The notes under the pieces were generated by a model that worked only from the letters and a program-made list of their open reading frames with translations, did no database searches and was not told where the DNA came from. Source: Mycoemilia scoparia (lineage: Eukaryota; Kickxellomycota; Kickxellomycetes; Kickxellales; Kickxellaceae). Taken from it: a DNA stretch of 64,000 nucleotides. The position numbers and the translations under genes are program-made. The stretch is taken from assembly GCA_027575805.1 (NCBI GenBank), contig JANBPU010000080.1, positions 1-64,000 of the forward strand, read 5' to 3'. Positions 10,626 through 22,340 of the stretch are shown one piece after another. Positions within the stretch are counted from its first letter, which is position 1. Each line of letters starts with the position of its first letter.

Positions 10626-12432
10626 TATGTATGAAGATATGTATAATTAATAGAGAGGAAGACTTTGGAAAAGAAAAGTAAAGAAAACAAGATAAAGGGC
10701 CAAAACAAATTTTGTTCCCTAAATAGTTGGGAGACCCCATCACATCGTATTTGCGGTGGTTGTACGTACTCGCACCCGCCCATTTGTGCGTATGTATGTA
10801 GAGTCCTTTTTTCACTGTAGCAGCATCGTCATGTCCCCATATCTTTCTGGTGTTGCTAGCCTTTATATAGGCTCAAATATGTCAACCTTTGTAGTAGTAG
10901 TAGTAGTAACAGCACTAATAGTGGTTCGCTTAGGGATTTGCTCTTGCTCTATGAGGGTGTGTGTGCTATTATAATACAGTCTAGTGTCTCTAGCTTGAAC
11001 CATGGGATAGCTCAAGCCATACTCATCTGGTTAATTTGAGAGAGTCGGATATCGCCATGCTACTATATCGCAAGGCTTCAAAGTTGATCTCACCAATTGC
11101 TGGAGATGTGTGCACTCTGACTGGCTGTGGCCAAAGCCTCATCATGGGCCCCTTCTCGCTCTCATTCTCACTCTGCCTTCAAACAGGCCAAACCATACAC
11201 ACACACACACACACACAAAAGCAACAAAGAAATGGTTTGGTTTTGTGGAAGATGCTATTTTTGCCTCTGATATATAATAAATGTAGCAAAAGCGACTCCT
11301 GTCCACAACAAATACATGGACACATACGCCCATAAATTCCATTTGATGACAACAAAGAAAAATTTTTTCGCAGCCAATTTGGGTGACCTCTTTGGTCAGC
11401 TGTTGTAGCAGAGCGAACTTTTCCACTGCACTTTACTACTGACTACTGTGGAGGATGCCTGTGTGTGGTTTACTTACTCGCTCGTTCCCACTCTCACTGA
11501 CTTTAGTTCTTTGCCCCAACACAATTGCTTTTGGTTGTTGTAGCCACGATAGAGAGACCAATAAAACGTGCCCTTTGTATGTGCAGGCATCACAAAGAAT
11601 GCCAATTAGCGAGCTGTTTATAGGGATATTCTATGCTGGCTTGAATAACTATCATGTTCTTAAGCCTTCCTTTTGACCTTCTCAGTTGTGTGTGTGTTGG
11701 GTTTATTATAGCTGTAGCAGCAGCAGAAGTTGTTTGTCAAAAGGACCAAAATTCAATGATCAATTAATCATCGCATACATACCTTGGAAATCGGGTTCCA
11801 AAAAAAATCAACAGAGCTCAAATAGATTTTTGCTTTAAGCTATAAAGATTATGAGTGGCATGGTTTGATAGCTTTATTCCCCTTGCTATTATTGCTTTCT
11901 TATTGACTATTCATACTATTTCTTCTACCTGCCACCGCCTACTCCAAGCTAGCCACTATTTGCTTTGCATTTATATATATGTTTACAATGCTGTTGGAAT
12001 ATTGAGTCGCTGCCATTTACATGAATATTTTGTCACAACAATTGGTGCCATATCATCTATGTTCCTGTAAATCTGTAGCTAATTAATAAAAAAAACCAAA
12101 GCAGAGTCTGCTGTATATATTTATGTCTTCAAAGCAATAGTAGCAATAATGGAAGCTGAGATAGAGTTGAGTTGAATGGTAGTAATATTGGAGGTTGAAT
12201 GAATAGAGATCTGTAAGAATGTCATAACACACCGCCCTTTCGCTAGCAACATAATGTTCTTTTCCATAACTATGTCTGTTAGATTTGGGCGAATAATAAT
12301 CAATTATTCTGAGGTATAATTATAAACTACCATCTCTTGTTTTGCATATATATTATGTAAAAAATCGTTAGATGGATCTTATAATTGTTCCGACATTTAG
12401 TATGTTGTTTTTATACATTGTTATCGATATAT

Positions 12433-12554
12433 ATATGGGTAGCTATTTTTGAAGGGTAGCCATTTGCTAACAGGCTGTGATCACTCATTTGGCTGTGTTT
12501 TCCCCTATAATCGTTGGCCACCAAAAGTCACACTTCGAAAATTATGATCCATAT
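12433..12554. mobile_element. MITE family 1 copy (left unit of pair)
   Basis: Bounded by inverted termini: ATATGGGTAGCTATTTTTG at the left and CGAAAATTATGATCCATAT at the right. The interior carries CATTTGGCTGTG and GTTGGCCACCAAAAGTCAC. It is non-coding and about 120 bp. The right end abuts the next unit, sharing the ATAT. Related copies lie at 46736, 51865 and 63513. Confidence 0.75.
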
Positions 12555-12676
12555 GGGTAATAATTTTTGAGTGGTAAATTTTGGTGGCCAACAATTTTAT
12601 AGGGGCAACAATCACAGCCAAATGGATTTCTGGTTTTACTAGTGAACATTCACCCTCCAAAAATTATCTCCCATAT
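12551..12676. mobile_element. MITE family 1 copy (inverted right unit of pair)
   Basis: Begins ATATGGGTAATAATTTTTG and ends CAAAAATTATCTCCCATAT. The interior reads TTGGTGGCCAAC and CACAGCCAAATGG, the reverse complement of the left unit's interior. The two units together therefore form a large imperfect palindrome at about 12486-12625 with arms of roughly 65 bp. Confidence 0.72.
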
Positions 12677-12830
12677 AGTCAAAGCTCACAACATCACCTT
12701 AGGCAAAATGGGCTCTCCCATAAGTTGCATATATATATATATATAAAATAGCTGATGATTGGGCCACAAAGCACAAGGGCCTTTTTCTGCCTACAATGTG
12801 CTTGATTCCAAGTGAAATCTTGCCATACAT
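12671..12830 (+). mobile_element. MITE family 2 copy
   Basis: Starts at the CCATATAGTC junction with the preceding element. It carries TCACCTTAGGCAAAATGGG, then a TA microsatellite, GCTGATGATTGGGCC, a CTGCCTAC block, and GATTCCAAGTGAAATCTTG close to its end. Same block order as the other family 2 copies. Confidence 0.7.
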
Positions 12831-13176
12831 ACAACATTCATGGAAAACAAGAACTCATACTTGATACTTCTTGGTACAAGTAAGTCAGATAAATTACTGA
12901 AAAGTATGTATGTTATCGGATATTTTATCTGGACAAATAAAAGCAAGAAATTATAAAAAAGTTGGTGAATTTAAGTTATATAAAATGTACCAGGAAGTAT
13001 AAACAATATAAATAATAGTAATAAGCTGGTATATGTGACTATTGGTTATAAAGGTAAAATGTAAACAGGGCTGCTACTATGTGGTGGCCACACAGCAGTA
13101 TCAATGACATTATTGGATTCCAAGTAAGCAGCATAGAAGGTAAGTTGTTTTTGAAATTAACGACGAGAAGAGAAAG

Positions 13177-14688
13177 TTATGCCCAGTTGAGACTCCTCTC
13201 AACAGCCTTATTCCAGCCACTGAATTGCTCTTCGCGCTGGTGGGGAGTGGTCTTTGGCCAGAATACCTGGACATCTGATGAAGACAGCTTACGAAGAGCC
13301 TCAACACTTTCCCATATACCAACAGCCAAGCCAGCAGCAAATGCAGCGCCCAGAGCTGTTGTTTCTGTCATTGCAGGGCGGACAACCTTGATTCCAAGGA
13401 TGTCAGCTTGGATCTGCATGCACTGGTCGGAGTTGGTCATCCCACCATCAACTTTGAGGAGGTTGAGGTTTTGGTTTCCATCCTTGTGCATTGCTTCAAG
13501 AATAGCCTTGGTTTGGAAACAAACAGATTCGAGACAAGCACGAGCAATGTGTCCACGCTCAGTGAACTGGGTCAATCCAACTATGCAGCCACGGGCATCA
13601 TCACGCCAGTATGGGGCAAAGAGCCCAGAGAATGCAGTGACAAAGTATACGCCGCCATTATCCTCAACCTGATCAGTGAGGAGTCCAATCTCAGGGGCGG
13701 ATTGGATAAGCCCGATACGATCACGCAGCCACTGGATGGCTGATCCGGCCACAGCAATGGATCCCTCAAGAGCATAGGCGGGCTTAGCATTGGGGCCAAG
13801 CTGGTAACAGACTGTGGTTAGAAGCCCCCTGTCAGAGAAAACAACCTCTTCGCCAGTATTGAAGAGCATAAAGCAGCCAGTTCCATAGGTGTTTTTTGCT
13901 TGGCCAACCTCGAAGCAGCTCTGGCCAACGGTTGCTGCTTGCTGATCACCAAGAGCACCAGCAATGGGGATGTCCTTCAGAAGGCCGTCACGGAAGTGCC
14001 CATAGATTTCAGACGAGGAGCGGATTTCTGGTAGCGATGTGCGGCTGATCTGGAAGAAGTCGAGGGCAGTCTCATCCCACTTGAAGTCCCGGATGTTCAT
14101 AAGCATGGTGCGGCTAGCATTGGTCACGTCGGTAACATACTCGCCAGTGAATGTGTAGATAAGCCATGTATCAACAGTGCCAAAGCGAAGGGTTCCTTTC
14201 TTTTGCGCTTCCATGACCTCAGGAACGTTCTCAATGAGCCACTTCATCTTGACTGCGCTGAAGTAGGTGGTGATGGGCAAACCACAGATCTTGTGAAGAT
14301 AGTCTTTTCCATTGGCTGGGGCCTCGTCGCATAGACGGTGGACAAGATCCTTGGTTCTTGTGTCGCTCCAGATAATGGCCGGGCACAAGGGTGCGCCAGT
14401 TTCAGAGTCCCAGGCAATAGTGGTCTCGCGCTGGTTGGTGATACCGACAGACTTGATTTGTTCGATTCTGTGGCCCTTGCGCACAAACTTGTCTACGGCG
14501 CCAGCGATGGCCTGCTCTACAGAGTCGACGATCTCGGCGGGGTCTTTCTCAACCCATCCGGCCTTAGGAAAGTTGTTTGAGTACTCGACCTGATGGGAGC
14601 AGACAACCTGGGCCTGGTCATCAAAGATCAGAAAGCGAGAGGACGAAGTGCCTTGATCGATGGCACCGATGAATGAAGCAGAGGACAT
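13177..14688 (-). CDS. GUT1: Glycerol kinase
   Basis: A 503-residue FGGY-family kinase that phosphorylates glycerol to glycerol 3-phosphate with ATP, the first step of cytosolic glycerol use. The N-terminal phosphate-binding segment is GAIDQGTSSSRFLIFD (residues 8-23). It is followed by AGWVEKDPAEI, the TNQRETTIAWD block and IIWSDTRT. FGGY signatures include GDQQAATVGQ, KNTYGTGCFML and FSGLFAPYWRDDARG, and the last is diagnostic of glycerol kinases. Length is normal and it is a single exon. The start ATG at 14688 is followed by SSASFIGAIDQG. The upstream 150 bp contain trinucleotide (AGC/AGT) repeats and a TTTTATACCC element near 14874. Gene symbol by family equivalence to yeast GUT1. Confidence 0.95.
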   Translation of the reverse strand: MSSASFIGAIDQGTSSSRFLIFDDQAQVVCSHQVEYSNNFPKAGWVEKDPAEIVDSVEQAIAGAVDKFVRKGHRIEQIKSVGITNQRETTIAWDSETGAPLCPAIIWSDTRTKDLVHRLCDEAPANGKDYLHKICGLPITTYFSAVKMKWLIENVPEVMEAQKKGTLRFGTVDTWLIYTFTGEYVTDVTNASRTMLMNIRDFKWDETALDFFQISRTSLPEIRSSSEIYGHFRDGLLKDIPIAGALGDQQAATVGQSCFEVGQAKNTYGTGCFMLFNTGEEVVFSDRGLLTTVCYQLGPNAKPAYALEGSIAVAGSAIQWLRDRIGLIQSAPEIGLLTDQVEDNGGVYFVTAFSGLFAPYWRDDARGCIVGLTQFTERGHIARACLESVCFQTKAILEAMHKDGNQNLNLLKVDGGMTNSDQCMQIQADILGIKVVRPAMTETTALGAAFAAGLAVGIWESVEALRKLSSSDVQVFWPKTTPHQREEQFSGWNKAVERSLNWA

Positions 14689-16363
14689 GGTTTAGAGACG
14701 ATGTTGTACACAAAAGAATACAAATAGATAAAAAGAGAGAGAGATAGAGAGTAAGCAAACTTGGTAATAGTACACAGGTGGAGGAGTAGTGAAGGGACGG
14801 AGCAGCAGTAGTAGTTGTAGTAGTAATAGTAGCAAAAAAAGCTGGGAAAGATTGTTAGGAGCGCATGACGAGGGTTTTTATACCCATTTGGATTTCAAAC
14901 CATATGATCCATGGTGGTGTATGCGCACAATGCACACTTGCTATCAAATCGATATGGGAGGCTGATCAGCCAGAAACAGAGCTGTTTTCATAGTCCGCCT
15001 TGCTCTGTACCAGGCCCATGCTGCTGCTTATAGGATGGTACATCTTGTCTGGTGCCTCCATTGCACGCACGCAGAGGATGGGATTTACGCCTGGCACACG
15101 CAGCTGGATCTACACATTTTGGCTTGCGGGCTCACAAGCGGGTCCGCGGGGTGATCAAAACGCACCTAATAGAAACCGAAAAGCCTTAGTTTGTGTACAA
15201 AAGAGAATACAGCTACAATTAGCCTAATCCTAACCAACAGGTCATTGGCCGTGCGTCAAGCCAATCGATTGTCTTGTGGGTTTTATGGGATTGGCAAATT
15301 GGTACCCCCAGGCGGTCATAGACTTTTATGCTACCAGTAGCAGTGTTCCAAGGGACTGATGATGGGAGGAGGAGAGCTGCTCTTCTATCCCAGTGCACTT
15401 TTCCATTTGCTATCAGGCTAGCCGGCTCATGCTTGGTATTCTCCAATTTATCCGTGTTTATGGAGCCGAGTGCTTCCAAGAATAGGGACCCATTATTTGA
15501 TTGAGACAAGCAACGGGCGCGTTTCATGTTTTTTTGCGAAATAAATCATTGGAAAGCAGCAGCAGAGGTCCGAGCTCGTTTCCCTGAGCGGACAGCAAAC
15601 ACCGCTACACACCTAAAGAAGTTCTGCTTAATTTCAATACGCCTGATCTCATACGTATGCAGGTGCTGTGGCAATCATGTCAGCAGGTGCCTATTATTCC
15701 AGCCACTCTGATTCATAAATGTCAGGTTTTGGTGGCCGCTAAAGCCTGATAAATCCCAGAGAATCCGCCATGCTGTGACTATAAATGTATGATGACTTGC
15801 TTTCGGCCAATATTTGCCATTGAACTGTAAAGGCGTATTTGTGGCCTAACCAATTCTCCAGTCTGTGTTTGCACATGCTTTAGATTATCATTGATATAAA
15901 GCAACCATAGTTCCAAGCTTGTTTCCACACAATCAATGTACAAGGGAAAGTCATGTGAAAAACCGTTGTTGTTCATATACAAGGTCGTTCTTTATGGTGG
16001 AATAGGTTTCCAACTTTTTGGCTGGTCAGAGATAAAATATAACCGCACATGTGGCAGAGTATCCCGTAAATTGGTACCATTTGGCCCCCTTTTGATATAA
16101 ACACTCACATACATTTAGCTCATGTGTCTGATAATATATATGTGTGTCTGGGGGGGGGGAGGGAGAAAGAATTCCCAGTTTTATAAAGATAAATATAGTG
16201 GTTTTTTCCAAAAATCATTGCCAACTAGAACATAGAATTCCATTTATTTGGTATGGAATGTAGTGGTATTTGGTTACATATATTTATATATAGATGAGTA
16301 TGGAAAATCGAGCTATAAAGTATAATAAACTTGTTTCTCAAACAAAGTTGGTTAGTTTAGTCG
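14689..16363. other. Intergenic region
   Basis: 1.7 kb between glycerol kinase and POL1. The first 200 bp next to glycerol kinase look like promoter DNA (repeat-rich, TATA-like). Open frames at 15000-15227, 15219-15527 and 15526-15711 show no recognisable domain. A short G tract lies near 16150-16160. No gene is supported. Confidence 0.55.
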
Positions 16364-19300
16364 TCATATCTTGCAAAACTGAAACAAGTTGGAGAGGTTG
16401 ACGTATCGTCTGGCTGAGAGTTGCAGATACTGCTCTATAATTTCGTACATGGCATTGTGAACATCCTGATGCTGTTCATACAATCTCTTTACAAGCAACG
16501 GTTCGATATTGCTAGGTTTGGTTCTTCGAATAGACTTTTCCAGTTGGAAGAGGCTGCTGTAATAGAGCAGCTGGTTGTATAATGCCTTGTCCGTGTATTT
16601 TTGCCGAACAGTACCCGTGCATCCCTGTTGGGTGCATCGGCGGGCCAAGGGGTGGAGTCTCTGGGTTTCATGTTCACAGCTTGCTTCGTCACATATAGTC
16701 CAGCCCTGATAGAACTTGTTAATGTGACTGCGAATCTGTAGGGACAGGATTGATGCCAATTGACCCTTGGTTGAATATGATTGGCATTTTGGACATTGGA
16801 TTCCTGAAGAGATCTGTGGTTTGGTTGAGTTGGCACTGCCGTCATTTTTCTTATTGTCCTCCTCATCCATGTTGAGTCTTACTATGCCATCTACAGAATA
16901 CTCGCATTGGCATCCCCGACATTTAACCTGTAATGGATCAGCAAACCTGAATCTCTCGGCATCAGAGATTTGGGAATCCAAAGTCTTGAGCTCATCTCCA
17001 TTCCCAGAAGAGCCATCATTATGGCTTCCACTACTGCTGCTGTAATGTCTAAATTTGGCAGGATCAAGACCTAAGTTTTGGGCAAGTAGTGCCATATTGG
17101 TTCCCTCTATGGGGTCACACAGTCTGTCAAGCGGTGGAAGGACCTGCTGATTAAGATACCAATCTTTATCCACCACCAGCTTTCCTTCAGAATTACGAAT
17201 CTCGTCTGGGTGACAGGCTCTTTCAGCAAACGATCCGCCGCCACCACCACTGCCATTTCCTGTTACTCCAGAATTATTATCGGTTGGCGGTGCAGTGATT
17301 ATATAAGGAACAGTATCTCCGGCACGGAAATATATACCCTTCTTTTTCAACCTCAAAGCAACCTGGACATGTGGTTGGGACTTTGCATCTGGATACTGCT
17401 CAGGATTTTTTGTCAGGCCCTTGTTGATCAGGTACTTTTCTAACGGGACTCGGTCATTTCGAATTTCCTCTCCTACCTGACCCAGGTAGTTGTGAATTCG
17501 GTTGATGACATCCTCACGGTCATCGCCTGATAGAATGGCCTTGAGTGCATAGTTGGAAACATCATGAGAAAGCTCACACCAGTCACGACGGACCAAATCC
17601 AGACCCTTGGTTTCTATTTCGGTTATCAATTTTGGCTCTCCACCACCACCACCACCACCACTGCTGCTGCTGCTATTGTTCTTTCCTTTGTAATTTGACG
17701 ATGCGGACGACTTGACTTCACCCTTAACTAGAAGGGCAGCATACTTCTTTTTCTTCAACAGCAACATTCTCTGGAACACACCATCAATATCAAGCTCGAG
17801 CAGACGATACCTCTCATTGGCCTTTCTTTTAAACGCGTGGCCGATTTCGTACGCCATTTTGAGGTCATCGGAATTTGTATGAATCATAATGGAATCAGTA
17901 TCACCATAAATGACTTCGAGATGCTCCGATTCAGCAAGAGATTTGGTTGACTGAAGGACTTCGCGGCCCTTGGAAGTAATCAGCATAGCCAAAGGACGGG
18001 CATAGAATCTGGAGTGGGTGAATCCCAAGCATCCATACATCGAGTTTGCGGTCAATTTCAGGGCCTTTTGGCGAATATCGAGTTGCTGCTGTTTCTCTGA
18101 ATCTAGGTTGGGGGCTTTTAGCAACTGCTTGACTTGGCGTCTTCTATCAACCAGCGTTTTCAGGAGTTTTGGAAGGATGCCTGTGGGAAGGCTTGGATCG
18201 GGAGGGTCTGGGATCGATTCCGGATCATCAGGTCTTATAACCGTGGTGAAGCATATGTTGAATTCCTGGATAATTGATGGGTACAGCGAGTTGAAATCGA
18301 GCAGCAGAACGTAGTGGTCATAAAAGCCCTTTTTGGGATCCAGGACCAGACCACCGACATAGGCTGGCTTGCGTCTTCCTCTGCTGGCACCTGATGATGC
18401 TGATGCATTTGCAGAGGGACCAGAGCCACTTGCAGATGCTGTTGAACTGGACTCACCATCGCCATTAGCCAGCATCTGGGCAATGGCTTCATCATCGATT
18501 TCATTATCCTGGGCTGAATCCATGACTGCACTAGCATCTGCTGAAGAAGAACTAGCAACTGTAGTAGTAGTAGCAACACCACCACCACCACCACCACCAG
18601 CAGCTTTCTTTTTATTATTGTTATTGTTTCCAGATGCATCTTTTTGGTTATTCCTCTGGTTGGCAAACAGTTTATCTGGACGAATATACTTGTTTCGATA
18701 AAACTCATGCAACAGCAAATACTCATTTCTTTCTGCTCTAGCACCTGTCAAGGTTCTGGTCCACAGATTACCAGCCAAATGGGTCAATTGTTTAGTCAAA
18801 GGAAGTGCCTGAATCTTGTGCATAAGGGCACAGCACAAAAACGCATCAAACCCAGTATGCTGGACGAAATGGAACAGCTGTTGGGCAGATCCAAAGTATT
18901 CGGGGATTCTTTCAAATGGCAAATCTTCGCGCACAATTTTGAGTTCGCCGAGGGCCAGTTGGGTTAGGCTGTAGCTTTTAGACTTGATGAGGTCCTTGGA
19001 GACCAGGTAGGTATCGCATATAATACGACCAGCCATGATTTGTCTCTCACTAAATGTCGAGTCCCCCATTCCACCAGCACCGGCCTGTAGTTTTGGCCAG
19101 ACTGTCCGGCGTAGTCTTCCTATCTTGGACCATCCCTCAACTCGGCATGCTTTCATTCGATGTAGTAGAACGTCTAGGTCGAAGCCCAGGAAATTATGCC
19201 CAACCACAACGTCTGGGTCGAACTTATACAAAAGCGCCAAGATGTAACTAAGCAAACTGCGTTCATTCTTGTGGATCTCTATCTTTGCTCCGCCGGCTTT

Positions 19301-21586
19301 TTGTTGTTGCTGGTTGCTTTTATTGTTGCACATGGTTTGGAAACCGGGTGGGAATGGAATGCCCTCCAGCTGCCTGATTGCTGTATAATGTTCAACAATA
19401 CCTCTTCTTTTTTGCTGCTGCTGTTGAATTGGAGTCAAGTCATCTAGTTTATATTCATTATGCACCATTAAACTGGCAGCCACGATCTCATTGCTATTTT
19501 CCTTATGATTCAGCACGGTCTTGACACTGCATGTCATTACACTGAATGGAGGCACAGGACATGGAGCATACTTATCCACATCATCGTCAGAAAGCACAAA
19601 AATGTTTTTGGGATTCTCAACAACATATTCCTGACGACACCATGAAATCTGCGGCGAGCTTGTCGATATGTTTTGGATTCTGAGCCAGCAGGGTCCCATG
19701 ATTCTTCGTTTTAGCAAAAGAAGTTCGAGAGCAGAGTATGTGGTTCCAAATACATGGCTGAATGAGGTGCCATTGAGATCATGAGGTAGCTGCTCAGTGC
19801 CTTGGAAGGGGTATGATATTTTAAGGTACTGGGTTTCGCTGGGTATACCAGGGATTTCGAAATTGTATTTCCTGGCCACAGATTTTGATTTATATTTGGT
19901 TATACCATGGCGACGCAAAATCATTTTGGTCTCGGCTTCAACATTGTCCATATCGGCGGGCTGTTGCTGCTGCTGCTGCTTTTGAGAGCTGGGCGTTGAG
20001 GATGAAGATGATATTTGGCGGGGCAGAAGGAAGACATTGCGTTCAATGTTGCGTACAACCAGACAGCAGCTTTGGAATTTCTTTTGAGTTGGTATGTAGG
20101 TCTTTCCGATTAGATATACTATGCCATTGCGTTCAAATGCATCGATCCAATACAAGAGCAATGATGATTTGTCGCTAGTATCCGCAGCTGTGGCTGTGGG
20201 AACACTGATCGAGTCGGTCTGGCTTTCTGTGGTCATTTCACTATCATCGCCATTATCGTAGTTGGCCGACATGTTATTGGCAAATGATAGCCAGTCTGTT
20301 GCATCGGTGTTGTCGACTTTGAATAATTTTGAAGTTGGCTTTGAAGTATCGTCTGTGCCCACATTCGACGGCGGTTTCTTTGGATCAGATGTCTCAGCGC
20401 TGTCCTCTGGGAGGAATGTTTCATCCAGGCCTGTTGTTGTGCTGGCTTCAATTTCGGCAATATCAGCGTCCATTAAATCGTCGATATCCATGAACCCATC
20501 ATCATCATCATCATCCACGTCGTCGTTCTTGTCATTACTAGCGTTACTGCCACCTGCTTTAGTTGTCGAAGGTTTTGTTTCTGCTTCTGCTTCCGTTGTT
20601 GGTTTGGATACTGATGGTGCAGATTCAGAAAACCCTTGCTTGATGCTTTCAATTCCAGAGAGGCCTGCTGTGGTATCGCGATCTACCAAATGGGCAGGAG
20701 TTGTGGCAGCATAAGATCTAGACTTTTTCTGAGGTCCCTTTGAATAAGGATTATTTGGAAAGGATGTTAGCGGCGATGTAGGAATATAAGGGTTGGTAGC
20801 TGCTAATTTTCTTCTTTTTGCTGAGAGTGCTGCTTTGGAGCCGCTGCCAATGCCAGGAGACAAAGGATTCAAAGATGGAGAGTTCTTGGCTTCACTATCA
20901 AGACCACTGAAAAGGCTTTTCATGAAATCCTCTTCAGATTCATCTGTTTGTCTTTTTCTAGAGGGTGTGCTGCTGGGTAGCCGGTGCTTAGACATGGGAG
21001 TTCCAGGGCCTGACTTTGCAGCAGTAGTGGTGCTATCAGAAACAGCACTTTTGTTGCGAGCCTTGTCAAACAAATCTCTGATATTTTTGCTCTTATTGTC
21101 ATGGATTCTAGAAGAGGCATTTTTACCACGACCACCACCTCTGGATGAGCCTTTTCTATTGCTGGGTTCCTCGTCATCTTCATCAGAATACAGCCCACCA
21201 TCGCCAATGTCGTCTCCAACGTGGCCTGCTTCTCCTTCATCGTTGACCACAAAGTCTTGCAATTCCTCGCGTTCTCTTTGGATGGTCTGGTATTCCTTTT
21301 CGGTCACTTCGTCATAGATATCTACATCCCTTTCGTCCTAGAAAACAAAGCAGTATAAATGCAATGTGTAAAGGTGGTGTCAATACTTGTTCATAAAACT
21401 GCTGTATTCCTCGACTACTGCTATCACTACTAACTAATTTGGGCTTCCTCTAAAATGACTTACATCAGATTCAAACAATTCATTTCTTTGTCCTCCCTCA
21501 CGGATTCGTCGCAATTTATCAAACTTGTTGCGACTTTTTTCAGATACATTCTTGTTTCGTCGCGGTGTCCTTGAAGACGAATCCAT
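16364..21586 (-). CDS. POL1: DNA polymerase alpha catalytic subunit
   Basis: Family B polymerase that extends primase RNA primers at replication origins and Okazaki fragments. Two exons: 21586-21464 (41 codons, starting MDSSSRTPRRNK) and 21337-16364; intron 21338-21463 has a GTAAGT donor and a CTAG acceptor. The predicted product is 1698 residues, longer than the usual 1400-1500. The N terminus has the family's charged LRRIREGG and VYDEV-like (DIYDEV) block. Catalytic motifs: A, DFNSLYPSIIQEFN (about 1053); B, KLTANSMYGCLGF (about 1130); C, YGDTDSIM (about 1183). The C terminus has CxxC-type zinc sites (CRGCQC, CPKC, CTQQGC) that bind the B subunit. Extra length comes from low-complexity Ser, Gln, Asn and Gly tracts, encoded by trinucleotide repeats. 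Confidence 0.96.
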
Positions 21587-22199
21587 CACTTGTCTCTCTA
21601 CCTTATTTAGTTGTAGTTGTTGAACAAAGTATTTCTGTTATTTATAAATGTATATATTATTGGTTGACACCAAAAAAGTAGAGAATTGTGGATAAGAAAG
21701 GCTCTATTTACTACTCCGATTCTATTCAAGCTATTATTTTGTCTATATAGGCGGTTGCTATTGTTGTTGATCGCCAGACCTTATTAAAGTAAACAATAAT
21801 CTACCCACTAATCAAAACAAAAAACAATACACTCATGAATGATGAACGCTTGAAGTTTTAATCTGTGCTCGCGAGTACTAATTTTGGTCTCAATTATTAA
21901 ATTTGTTCTCTAAACAGTTGCTTCTGCTGTTGCTCTGAGTAAGAGTTACTCAAGTCCTGGGAATTCTTAATATAATCCGACTCTTGGGTATGAGAAGATT
22001 ACATATACAAGCAATACTCTGAACATTTTGCATGGAAGTCAACCTAGAAGGATATGCTATCGCACATATTATTTAAACTGATTTGCAAGAAATATAGCTA
22101 TTTAAATTCAGATTTATGCTGGCTCAAGATTTGCACTAATAAGAATCCAATGCTGAAATAACTAATTAAAAGAAATTCGGCCAGTCTCCTTAATATGAG
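21587..22199. other. Intergenic region
   Basis: About 600 bp of AT-rich DNA between the start of POL1 and the MITE that overlaps the 3' end of the F-box gene. No gene, RNA or clear regulatory site is visible. Confidence 0.6.
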
Positions 22200-22340
22200 G
22201 GGAAATTTCATTAGTGATCGAATCCAAGATAGGCAGCAATGGTGTGGACCCTCATCAGATTTTGGTCCAATCCTCAGCCATTTGATATACAATTCCCACG
22301 GACCTATTCTCCTAAAGCCCTGTCAGTTTCAACTATATAG
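22200..22340 (-). mobile_element. MITE family 2 copy overlapping a gene 3' end
   Basis: Minus-strand order: TATATAGTTGAAACTGACAG, GGCTTTAGGAGAATAGG, AATGGCTGAGGATTGG, then a GGGTCCACACC block, GATTCGATCACTAATGAAAT. It matches the other family 2 copies block by block. Its first 37 bp are translated as the C-terminal end of the F-box-like protein and contain that gene's TAG stop. Confidence 0.68.

Larger units (their letters stand above)
10626..13176. other. Intergenic region with MITE cluster
   Basis: A 2.5 kb stretch with no supported gene. It contains a CA microsatellite at 11195-11217 and AGT-type trinucleotide runs near 10893-10910. At 12433-12830 there is a cluster of three adjacent MITE units (listed separately). 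Short open frames at 10756-10974, 11036-11335, 11455-11676 and 11855-12070 have no domain and no plausible splice partners. Confidence 0.6.

Noticed and set aside
13079..13743. 197- and 111-residue plus-strand frames
   Set aside because: Antisense to the C-terminal half of glycerol kinase.
20262..21317. Plus-strand open frames of 150-174 residues
   Set aside because: Antisense shadows of the Ser-rich N-terminal part of POL1; composition mirrors the repeats on the other strand.
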